Positions 1 through 5,547 of a stretch of DNA of 6,808 nucleotides are shown piece after piece. The notes beneath the pieces were generated by a model, which made no database searches, was not told where the DNA came from, and saw nothing but the letters and a program-made list of their open reading frames with translations. This stretch comes from SHZI01 sp964391025 (lineage in GTDB: Bacteria; Pseudomonadota; Gammaproteobacteria; Steroidobacterales; GCA-2729495). The stretch covers positions 1 through 6,808 of the forward strand of contig CAYMKJ010000056.1 in NCBI GenBank assembly GCA_964391025.1, given 5' to 3'. The translations under genes and the position numbers were made by a program. Position 1 is the first letter of the stretch. Each line of letters opens with the position of its first letter.

Positions 1-98
1 ACAAATGGTTGACGGAACACGAAGCAAAGCCGGCAGCGGGCGGCGCCCGCAAGCGCGCGCGGCTGGGACTGGGCGTTTTTTTGATTTCCGGAGAGTAA
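1..98 (+). CDS. C-terminal end of a probable DUF6502-family protein (partial)
   Basis: The third frame is open from the left edge to a TAA at 96-98 and encodes about 31 residues: an acidic/hydrophobic start (KWLTEHEAKP), a basic Ala/Gly stretch, then RLGLGVFLISGE. A basic linker followed by an R-x-G-x-G-x-hydrophobic tail is what I remember of DUF6502 proteins, which are often encoded just upstream of DUF5666 genes, as here. That assignment rests on memory and context, not on a search. The stop sits inside the purine-rich ribosome-binding region of the next gene (start at 113), so the two genes are probably co-transcribed and translationally coupled. The function of DUF6502 is unknown. The 5' part lies outside the window. 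Confidence 0.5.
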   Translation, partial: KWLTEHEAKPAAGGARKRARLGLGVFLISGE

Positions 99-103
99 GA
101 GGG
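90..103 (+). promoter_or_regulatory. Ribosome-binding site of the DUF5666 lipoprotein
   Basis: Two purine runs, GGAGAG (90-95) and AAGAGGG (97-103), precede the ATG at 113. The second has 9 nt spacing and fixes this ATG as the start. The stop of the upstream frame (TAA, 96-98) lies between them, as expected for coupled translation. Confidence 0.6.
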
Positions 104-112
104 TAATCAGTC

Positions 113-1594
113 ATGCAGAGTTTCAAACGTGGGATTGCGGCAGTCGGCTTCGCGGGCCTCGTGGTGGGTCTGGTGGTTGCCTGTGGTGGTGGTGGGGGCG
201 GGGGTAACTTCGCCGGCATCGATCGCCTGGGCGTCTCGACCGGCACCATCAGTGGTTTCGGCAGCATCATCGTGAATGGTGTGGAGTACTCGACCAGCAG
301 CGCAACATTTGACATCGACGACAGCGGCTCCGGTAGCCAGGCTGACCTGCAGGTCGGCCAGCAAGTGACGATCCAGTGGAGCAGCCTCGACGATGGCGTC
401 ACGCGCCGCTCGGAAACGGTCAGCTATGACGATACGCTGGAAGGGCCTATTGCTACCGGCAGCATCGACCTCGTCAACCAGAGCTTCGTCGTGCTCGGCC
501 AGACGGTCCTCGTCGATGCCGCAACTTCCTTCGATGACAACATCTCGCCGAGGGATCTCACGGGTCTGGCTGACGGCGACTTCGTCGAGGTCAGCGGCCT
601 GATCGACGGCAGTGGCGCGGTTCGTGCCACGCGGATCGAGAGCGTGAACCAGGGCGACGACACCCTGGAGGTGCGGGGTGTGGTGAGCGCGCTAACCGCG
701 ACCACGTTCAACATCAACACGCTGGTCGTCAATTACGCGACCGCTACCCTTAAAGATTTTCCAGACGGGCAGATTGCAAATGGCAATTTCGTCGAGGCCA
801 AGGGTGCCGTCGTCAACGGCAGCGGCCAGCTCGTTGCTGACGACGTGGAACTCGAGGATGACGGCATCTCCGGGGCCGACGACGGTGACGAGGGCGAGGT
901 CGAAGGCTACATCACGCGCTACGTTTCACCGACGAACTTCGATGTGGCCGGCGTACCCGTGACGACCAATGGCCAGACCGTCTACGAGGACGGGGTTGCC
1001 GCCGATCTTGCGCTTAACGTCAAGGTCGAGGTCGAGGGCGAGGTGAATGCGTCCGGCGTAATCGTCGCCAGGAAGGTCGAGTTCAAGTCTGGCGACAGCG
1101 ACGATGACGGGGACGACGACAGCATCGACGGCCGGGTGGCTGGCAATGTGACCGCCGTGAACCCGGGCGCGGGGACGTTGACGGTCGCCGGGGTCACTGT
1201 CACGGTGACTGCCACGACCCGCTACGAGGACCAGACCGGCGTCGCCGGCCAGACCTTTGGCCTTGACGACATCAGCGTCGGTGACTACGTGGAGGTTCGT
1301 GGCGCTCCCGGTGCTGGAGCCACGCTCACCGCCGTCATCGTGGAGCGGGACGAGTCCAGCGACGAGGGCCTGCTGCGGGGTGCGGTTAGCAACCTCGCCG
1401 ATCCCAACCTCTCGGTCCTTGGGGTACCGGTCATCACGGACGGCAGTACGCAGTTCCGGGACTCCGCCGACAACGTGATCAGCAGCGCAGCGTTTTTCCT
1501 GGCAGTGGGCAATGGTTCCGAAGTCCAGTTGCAGTTCACCCAGGGCGGCGGCACCATCGTGGCTGATGAAATCGAGTTGGAGGACGAGGACTGA
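113..1594 (+). CDS. DUF5666 repeat lipoprotein
   Basis: A 493-residue exported protein of unknown function. Residues 1-23 are a lipoprotein signal peptide: basic MQSFKRG, hydrophobic core, lipobox VVA before Cys24. Seven glycines follow Cys24, and Gly at +2 predicts outer-membrane sorting under the Lol rule. The rest is about six diverged beta-rich repeats of 60-75 residues, near 43-107, 110-176, 185-248, 263-325, 338-412 and 419-490. The typical unit has a short hydrophobic strand (FVVLG, FDVAG, LTVAG, LSVLG), then T-x-Y/F-x-D, then 'GDFVEVSG' or 'VKVEVEGE', and ends with an 'A-x-x-VE' strand. This is the DUF5666 pattern. Asp/Glu-rich linkers separate units (for example GDSDDDGDDD near 327-336), and the C-terminus is acidic. 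Metal binding by these is only a guess. It follows a likely DUF6502 gene and ends in a strong terminator, so the pair probably forms an operon end. Confidence 0.85.
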   Translation: MQSFKRGIAAVGFAGLVVGLVVACGGGGGGGNFAGIDRLGVSTGTISGFGSIIVNGVEYSTSSATFDIDDSGSGSQADLQVGQQVTIQWSSLDDGVTRRSETVSYDDTLEGPIATGSIDLVNQSFVVLGQTVLVDAATSFDDNISPRDLTGLADGDFVEVSGLIDGSGAVRATRIESVNQGDDTLEVRGVVSALTATTFNINTLVVNYATATLKDFPDGQIANGNFVEAKGAVVNGSGQLVADDVELEDDGISGADDGDEGEVEGYITRYVSPTNFDVAGVPVTTNGQTVYEDGVAADLALNVKVEVEGEVNASGVIVARKVEFKSGDSDDDGDDDSIDGRVAGNVTAVNPGAGTLTVAGVTVTVTATTRYEDQTGVAGQTFGLDDISVGDYVEVRGAPGAGATLTAVIVERDESSDEGLLRGAVSNLADPNLSVLGVPVITDGSTQFRDSADNVISSAAFFLAVGNGSEVQLQFTQGGGTIVADEIELEDED

Positions 1595-1624
1595 TTGCAA
1601 GTCGAGCTGACTACGTCCTAAAAG

Positions 1625-1661
1625 AAACGGGGCGGTGCTGGTGCACCGTCCCGTTTTTTTT
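1625..1661 (+). terminator. Strong intrinsic terminator, probably bidirectional
   Basis: The arms 1627-1638 (ACGGGGCGGTGC) and 1643-1654 (GCACCGTCCCGT) pair over 12 bp with one G-U and a TGGT loop, and flanking A/T pairs extend the stem. Eight Ts follow (1654-1661), terminating the DUF5666 gene that stops at 1594. On the minus strand the same hairpin lies about 20 nt past the pilin stop and is followed by TTTCTTTTA, so it can serve both convergent genes. Confidence 0.88.
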
Positions 1662-1677
1662 CGTCTCCGGTCTGCAG

Positions 1678-2286
1678 CTAGAAGCTGTAGGCCAGATCGT
1701 ACTTCGTGCTCGGCGTGTAGGCGGTCGCGGCGGCATTGCCCTGCAGGGAGCCTTTGCTCGGGTTGCCGTCATCACCGCGCGCCTCGAGGATCTGGGCCAC
1801 GTTGCCTTTCAGTGTCCCGAACACGACCACGTGGCCGCTGAGGTTGTACAGACCCTGCTCGAAGCCAATCAGGCCCTTGAAGGAATGAGCCGGCTGTTGA
1901 TAGGACGCCGCCGTGTCATCCACGGGGCCCTTCAGAAAGCCCGCGCCGCGCAGGTGCTTCCAGATCTTCCGGGACTCCTGCGTGTTGTTCGTGCTGTTCC
2001 AGGCACCGCCGATGGCGCCATTGCCATTGCCGTTGTCTGCGGCGGCCCAGTTGCCGGGGAAGCGGGTGGAGGCGGCCGGGTCATCGCCCGGCAATACGCC
2101 GTAACGGTCCTGGTAGGCCAGGATCGCGGCGGAGATGCCCTTGAAGTCGTTCTCGACGTTGCTCACCTTGGCGTTCGTGATCATTTGCTGGCCTTTCAGC
2201 ACGCTACCGATCAGGAGACCGATGATGGCCAGTACGACCGCGATTTCGACCAGGGTGAGGCCCTGCTGAGGGGGATGCGTAACCAT
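1678..2286 (-). CDS. Type IV pilin-like protein (prepilin-type N-terminal cleavage/methylation domain)
   Basis: A 202-residue prepilin. The leader MVTHPPQQG ends in Gly9, followed by LTLVE and a hydrophobic helix to about residue 30 (class III signal). A prepilin peptidase would cut after Gly9. Glu14 is the conserved Glu5 of mature pilins, but mature residue 1 is Leu rather than the usual Phe. A polar amphipathic helix follows (MITNAKVSNVENDFKGI), then a Gly/Asn-rich globular domain with NGNGNG near residue 85 and an aromatic end YDLAYSF. There are no cysteines, so there is no C-terminal disulfide loop as in PilA-type major pilins. It is probably a minor pilin or pseudopilin of a type IV pilus or type II secretion system, assembled in the inner membrane. 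No assembly genes are in the window. AGGAG at 2293-2297, 6 nt from the ATG, supports the start. Confidence 0.87.
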   Translation of the reverse strand: MVTHPPQQGLTLVEIAVVLAIIGLLIGSVLKGQQMITNAKVSNVENDFKGISAAILAYQDRYGVLPGDDPAASTRFPGNWAAADNGNGNGAIGGAWNSTNNTQESRKIWKHLRGAGFLKGPVDDTAASYQQPAHSFKGLIGFEQGLYNLSGHVVVFGTLKGNVAQILEARGDDGNPSKGSLQGNAAATAYTPSTKYDLAYSF

Positions 2287-2292
2287 GCCGTG

Positions 2293-2298
2293 CTCCTC
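2293..2298 (-). promoter_or_regulatory. Ribosome-binding site of the pilin-like gene
   Basis: On the minus strand GAGGAG lies 6 nt upstream of the ATG at 2286. It is the best-formed Shine-Dalgarno of the minus-strand genes in the window and fixes the pilin start. Confidence 0.7.
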
Positions 2299-2417
2299 GA
2301 AGGTGTCTGCGCCGGAACCCCGCGCTCCGGTCGTGCCCGAAGACTGTGGAAATACTGCGGGAGTGCCGCACGGCGATCCGTAAGACGGGTCACAGAATCA
2401 TTACCCCGCGCTGCTGG

Positions 2418-2534
2418 TCAGGGCAGGCGCCCCGTGCTGGCTAGGTCGCCGTAGAGCGTGGCGCGTGAGAGCCACGTCACAATGTCGTCGAACTTGCTGT
2501 TCGTTGCTGCCCCGAGGGTCCCGCTGACGACGTT
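2418..2534 (-). pseudogene. Orphan C-terminal fragment of a pilin-like protein
   Basis: Thirty-eight sense codons run from just after an in-frame TAG (2535-2537) to a TGA (2418-2420). The peptide begins NVVSGTLGAATN, contains FDDIVTWLS and LYGDL, and ends TGRLP. As I recall, the 'FDDIVTWLS ... GRLP' ending is characteristic of a class of prepilin-type proteins often encoded next to pilins like the one at 1678-2286. There is no start codon or ribosome-binding site. Upstream in this frame lies TAG, then sequence overlapping the moeB end, so the first ~150 codons of a normal pilin are gone. I read it as a relic left by a deletion or rearrangement joining moeB to a pilin cluster. The alternative is chance resemblance in otherwise non-coding DNA. 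Confidence 0.55.
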
Positions 2535-2578
2535 CTAGAGGACGGCCAGCCGCTCTTGCGGGCTAAGGCCAGACCTCG

Positions 2579-3319
2579 TCAGCCGCATGCCGGACAGCCC
2601 GGCGCCTTGCGGATGGCGACCATACGGGTGGCGCCGGTGAGAGCGTCGTAGATCCACAGCCGGTTGCGCAGGCCCGAATCGAGTCCCAGCAGCAGCTTCA
2701 GGGCTTCGGTTGCGAGCAGGGCACCAATGGTGCCGGCAACGGGCGCAAGAATGCCCTGGCCCGCGCAGTTGGCGAAGTTCTCGTCCTCGTCGGCATACAG
2801 GCACCGGTAGCAGGGACTGGTGCTGTCATTGTTCAGGAACACGGCCACCTGGCCCTCGAAGCGAATCGCCGCGCCCGTCACGAGCGGCTTGTGGGTGGCG
2901 ACGCAGGCAGCGTTCAGGAGCAGTCGCGTGGGAAAGTTGTCGGTGCAATCGAGTACGAGGCTGCAGGCGCTGGCGGCGTCCCGCAATTCGTCGGCATCCA
3001 GGCGCCGGTTCAGCACGCTGACATGGGGCGCCGGGTTGGCGGCCCGCAACTGCTCGGCTGTCGCATGGGTCTTGTACTCCCCCACGTCGCTGTCCCGGAA
3101 CAGGATCTGACGAGGCAGGTTGGTGGCGTCGACACGATCGAAGTCGTTGATGACGAGATGGCCAACACCCGCATTCGCGAGGTACAGGCTCGCCACGGAA
3201 CCGAGGCCGCCGAGGCCGACCACCAGCACACTGGCCTGCTCCAGGCGGCGTTGCCCGCTCTCGCCCACCTGGGGCAGTGCCAGGTGGCGGCTGTAGCGGG
3301 CGGGATCCACTTTAGTCAC
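2579..3319 (-). CDS. moeB: HesA/MoeB/ThiF-family sulfur-carrier adenylyltransferase, probably MoeB
   Basis: A 246-residue cytoplasmic E1-like enzyme that adenylates the C-terminal Gly-Gly of a small sulfur carrier: MoaD for molybdopterin, or ThiS if it acts in thiamine synthesis. Visible marks are the opening RYSRHLALPQVG, the nucleotide-binding loop GLGGLG (35-40), the DFDRVDATNLPRQ motif (59-71; Arg70), Lys83, the ATP/Mg Asp127 in DCTDNF, zinc pairs CYRC (170-173) and CPAC (242-245), and a candidate reactive Cys185 before GQGILAPVAGTIG. Length matches E. coli MoeB (249). The chosen start is GTG 3319, 10 nt after prmC stops. GTG 3310 is also possible, and no clear Shine-Dalgarno is seen, so coupling to prmC is likely. 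No rhodanese domain is fused. The prmC-moeB order is known from other gammaproteobacteria and favours MoeB over ThiF. No molybdenum-cofactor or thiamine gene is nearby to settle it. Confidence 0.85.
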   Translation of the reverse strand: MTKVDPARYSRHLALPQVGESGQRRLEQASVLVVGLGGLGSVASLYLANAGVGHLVINDFDRVDATNLPRQILFRDSDVGEYKTHATAEQLRAANPAPHVSVLNRRLDADELRDAASACSLVLDCTDNFPTRLLLNAACVATHKPLVTGAAIRFEGQVAVFLNNDSTSPCYRCLYADEDENFANCAGQGILAPVAGTIGALLATEALKLLLGLDSGLRNRLWIYDALTGATRMVAIRKAPGCPACG

Positions 3320-3329
3320 GAGATGACGG

Positions 3330-4193
3330 TCACGGCGGCGCCCCGATCTGCCCCTCCGAAACCCGCGGTCGCCCGGCAAGATCAGCGGTCGTGGCCACGT
3401 TGCCGAAGCCGGCGCGCTTTAGCAGCGCGCGAACCGTTTCTCCCTGGCGGAAGCCGTGTTCCAGCAGGAGCCAGCCGCCGGGTCGCAGGTAGCGCGGTGC
3501 GCGGGCTGTGAGAATTTGGTAGGCGTCGAGACCGTCCCGACCGCCATCCAGGGCGAGTCGCGGCTCGAAGCCGAGTTCCGGATCGGTGGTCGCCCATTCA
3601 TTGGCGGCGATGTAGGGCGGGTTCGAGATCAGCAGGTGGCAGCGCCACTTCGATGAGTCCGGTGCGGGCAGCGGCTGGAACCAGTCACCCTGCCTGAAGC
3701 TGACGTTGTGCAGACTCAGGGTCTGCGCATTGCGTCGGGCGACGGCGAGGGCGGGCTTGCTGAGGTCGGTGGCCAGCACCTTGCAGGCGGGACGCTCCCG
3801 GGCGATGGCCAGGGCGACGGCGCCCGTGCCGGTCCCCAGATCGGCGATGGACCAGCCCGCATCCACAGGAATGCGGGCCAGGGCGCGCTCGACCAGCAGT
3901 TCGGTTTCCGGTCTCGGGACCAGCGTGGCGCGCGTGACCGCGAGAGTGAACGTCCAGAAGTCCCGCTTGCCGACCAGTTGGGCGACGGGACGGCGAGTCT
4001 CACGCTCGGCGAGCAGCAAAATATAGCGCTCCTCCGTCTCGGTTGGCACGGTGCTGAATAGCGAGCGGTACAGGTCCTCCCGGTGCTGACCGAGGGCGTG
4101 GGCCAGCAGCAGCTCCGCATCCAGTCGGGGTGAGCCGCCGAGGCCCCCCAGGCGCCGGGTACCCTCCCGCAATAGCTGATCCACAGTGCTCAT
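3330..4193 (-). CDS. prmC: Peptide chain release factor N5-glutamine methyltransferase PrmC
   Basis: A 287-residue SAM-dependent methyltransferase that methylates the Gln of the GGQ motif in RF1/RF2. The N-terminal helical release-factor-binding domain (about 1-90, with SPRLDAELLLAHALG at 21-35) is followed by the linker LVPRPETELLVE (91-102). The Rossmann SAM fold has motif I DLGTGTG (118-124) and acidic Asp143, and the catalytic NPPYI is at 191-195. The end includes RPGGWLLLEHG and DLAGRPRV, typical of PrmC. E. coli PrmC has 277 residues. The start ATG 4193 opens MSTVDQLL. A GTG at 4244 would add 17 residues unlike the family. There is no convincing Shine-Dalgarno at 4193, and a possible -10 lies 7 nt upstream. 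moeB follows after 10 nt. prfA, usually upstream, is absent: the next gene is a divergent PLP enzyme. Confidence 0.93.
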   Translation of the reverse strand: MSTVDQLLREGTRRLGGLGGSPRLDAELLLAHALGQHREDLYRSLFSTVPTETEERYILLLAERETRRPVAQLVGKRDFWTFTLAVTRATLVPRPETELLVERALARIPVDAGWSIADLGTGTGAVALAIARERPACKVLATDLSKPALAVARRNAQTLSLHNVSFRQGDWFQPLPAPDSSKWRCHLLISNPPYIAANEWATTDPELGFEPRLALDGGRDGLDAYQILTARAPRYLRPGGWLLLEHGFRQGETVRALLKRAGFGNVATTADLAGRPRVSEGQIGAPP

Positions 4194-4200
4194 GAGGGCT

Positions 4201-4228
4201 ATGTTAGCCTGCGGCCGCCGTTTCCCAA
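4201..4228 (-). promoter_or_regulatory. Candidate promoter of prmC-moeB
   Basis: On the minus strand TTGGGA (4223-4228) and TAACAT (4201-4206) form a -35/-10 pair with a 16-nt spacer, each matching 4 of 6 consensus bases. The -10 ends 7 nt before the prmC ATG, so transcription would begin at or next to the start codon. This lies in the 75-nt divergent gap. I see no equally good promoter for the plus-strand PLP gene there. Confidence 0.35.
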
Positions 4229-4256
4229 CAAACACGAGCCCCACCTAAACAAGCCC

Positions 4257-4260
4257 AGGG
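4257..4260 (+). promoter_or_regulatory. Ribosome-binding site of the PLP enzyme
   Basis: AGGG lies 8 nt before the ATG at 4269. It is short but well placed, and supports this start, which gives a protein aligned to the family's N-terminus. Confidence 0.45.
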
Positions 4261-4268
4261 CCTCCGCG

Positions 4269-5429
4269 ATGTCAGCAAAAGCCAGTCAGTTCGAAACCAG
4301 GGTCATCCACGCCGGCCAGACCACCGACGCGGCCACCGGCGCCGTCATGCCGCCGATTGTCACCAGCACGACCTTCGAGTGGGAGGCGCTCGGCCAGCCC
4401 CGGGAGCATATCTACACCCGCTCGTCGAATCCGACCCGGGACGCGCTGGAACGTTGCGTCGCCGAGCTGGAGTCGGGTGTGCGCGGCCTGGCCTATGCCT
4501 CGGGACAGGCAGCCACGGCGGGCATCCTCGACCTGCTCGACGCGGGCAGCCACGTCATCGCCCCGCTGGATTTCTACGGCGGCACCCGCCGCCTGTTCGA
4601 TCAGGTCCGCCGGCGGATCAGCGGGCTCGAATTAACGTTCGTGGACATGACGGATCCGGCCCGCGTCACCGCCGCGATCCGGCCGACCACCAGGCTGATC
4701 TGGATCGAGACGCCGACCAACCCCCTGCTCAAGATCACGGACATCGCCGCCATCGTGGGCGTAGCCCGCCAGCACAAGCTGCTGACCTGCGTGGACAACA
4801 CCTTCGCCACGCCCTGCTACCAGCGGCCCCTCGAACTCGGCGTCGACATCGTCATGCATTCAGCGACCAAGTATTTCGGTGGGCATTCCGACGTGCTCGG
4901 CGGCGTGAACGTGGTCGCGGATGCGGAGCTGGGCAAGCAGCTTCACCAGCTGCGCAGTGCTTCGGGCGGTGTGCTGGGACCCTTCGATTCCTACCTGGTC
5001 CTCCGGGGCATCAAGACGCTGGCGCTGCGCATGGAGCGGCACTGCGAGAACGCGCTCGCAGTTGCTCAGCACCTGGAAAAACACGGGCGCGTCACACGGG
5101 TCTACTACCCGGGACTGCCGACCCACCCCCAGCACGCCCTGGCAAAGCGCCAGATGGGCAGCTTTGGCGGCGTCGTCTGTTTTGAGATCAGGGGGGATGC
5201 CAGCACTGTCGGTGGTTTCCTGAACAAGCTGCAGGTCTTCACAGTGGCCGAGAGCCTTGGCGCCGTCGAAAGCCTCGCGGGCCAGCCCGCCACCATGAGT
5301 CACTCGAGCGTGCCCACCGAGGAGCGGCGGAAGATGGGGATCGCCGACAGCCTGGTGCGGCTGTCGGTCGGCATTGAGGGAATCCAGGACCTGCTGGCCG
5401 ACCTGGATCAGGCGCTACTCACCCCGTAG
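4269..5429 (+). CDS. Cystathionine gamma-synthase/gamma-lyase family PLP-dependent enzyme
   Basis: A 386-residue cytoplasmic fold-type I PLP enzyme of the Cys/Met metabolism family, the same length as E. coli MetB (386). Family marks are TRVIHAGQ (10-17), YTRSSNPTRD (49-58; Tyr49 and Arg51 reach PLP phosphate of the neighbouring subunit), SGQAA (78-82), FYGGT (102-106), ETPTNP (147-152), Asp176 in VDNTF (pyridine nitrogen), the PLP lysine Lys201 in SATKYFGGHSD, PFDSYLVLRGIKTL (238-251) and ESLGAVESL near the C-terminus. Likely reactions are cystathionine synthesis from activated homoserine and cysteine, or cystathionine/methionine cleavage. Residue 48, just before Tyr49, is Ile. E. coli MetB has Asp45 and yeast cystathionine gamma-lyase has Glu48 there, so the substrate is uncertain and no symbol is given. 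It stands alone, divergent from prmC. Its TAG stop falls inside a REP-like element. Confidence 0.88.
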   Translation: MSAKASQFETRVIHAGQTTDAATGAVMPPIVTSTTFEWEALGQPREHIYTRSSNPTRDALERCVAELESGVRGLAYASGQAATAGILDLLDAGSHVIAPLDFYGGTRRLFDQVRRRISGLELTFVDMTDPARVTAAIRPTTRLIWIETPTNPLLKITDIAAIVGVARQHKLLTCVDNTFATPCYQRPLELGVDIVMHSATKYFGGHSDVLGGVNVVADAELGKQLHQLRSASGGVLGPFDSYLVLRGIKTLALRMERHCENALAVAQHLEKHGRVTRVYYPGLPTHPQHALAKRQMGSFGGVVCFEIRGDASTVGGFLNKLQVFTVAESLGAVESLAGQPATMSHSSVPTEERRKMGIADSLVRLSVGIEGIQDLLADLDQALLTP

Positions 5430-5448
5430 GAGCGCCTTAAGGCGCGAC
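5426..5448 (+). repeat. REP-like element (GTAG-headed palindrome)
   Basis: The tetranucleotide GTAG (5426-5429) is followed by GA and a perfect 14-nt palindrome GCGCCTTAAGGCGC (5432-5445), then GAC. A GTAG head on a GC-rich hairpin is the layout of the GTAGGAGCG-type REP repeats of Pseudomonas, Stenotrophomonas and Xanthomonas relatives, mobilised by REP-associated tyrosine transposases (RAYTs). The TAG of GTAG is the stop codon of the preceding PLP gene. There is no T-run, so it is not a classic terminator, though REP hairpins can stabilise mRNA 3' ends. I found only one copy in the window. Confidence 0.65.
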
Positions 5449-5488
5449 GGATCGCTACGGATCTGCATTCGAATTTGAGAAAGGCGGG

Positions 5489-5519
5489 TTGCAGCGGCCC
5501 TTAGTCCCGGTGCTAGACT
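5489..5519 (+). promoter_or_regulatory. Promoter of the toxin-antitoxin operon
   Basis: The -10 TAGACT (5514-5519) is directly preceded by TGC (5511-5513), giving an extended -10. A -35-like TTGCAG (5489-5494) lies 19 nt upstream, slightly long but tolerable with an extended -10. Transcription would start near 5526, ahead of the GGAGG at 5532. This also argues against the in-frame GTG at 5524 as the antitoxin start. Confidence 0.55.
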
Positions 5520-5531
5520 CTCTGTGCTTTC

Positions 5532-5536
5532 GGAGG
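5532..5536 (+). promoter_or_regulatory. Ribosome-binding site of the antitoxin
   Basis: GGAGG lies 11 nt before GTG 5548. The site is strong and sits just downstream of the predicted transcript start, so it decides the antitoxin start codon. Confidence 0.6.
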
Positions 5537-5547
5537 ACCACGCCGCA

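Noticed and set aside
926..1600. A 224-codon minus-strand open frame opposite the DUF5666 gene
   Set aside because: The composition is that of a reverse-strand shadow of repeat-coding DNA, with no motif, and the plus-strand lipoprotein explains the region.
1831..2454. A 207-codon plus-strand open frame covering the pilin gene
   Set aside because: It is antisense to a clear pilin with a strong ribosome site and a recognisable signal. Its translation shows no motif, and long antisense frames are common at this GC content.
2545..2565. Imperfect hairpin after moeB as a terminator
   Set aside because: Only a short bulged stem (AGCCCGC/GCGGCT) with no T-run on either side, so it is not convincing as an intrinsic terminator.
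2891..3511. A 206-codon plus-strand frame opposite moeB and prmC
   Set aside because: It spans the junction of two well-supported minus-strand genes and shows no family features.
4379..5185. A 268-codon plus-strand frame inside the PLP enzyme gene
   Set aside because: An Arg/Pro/His-rich translation in the +2 frame of a well-conserved enzyme, with no domain.
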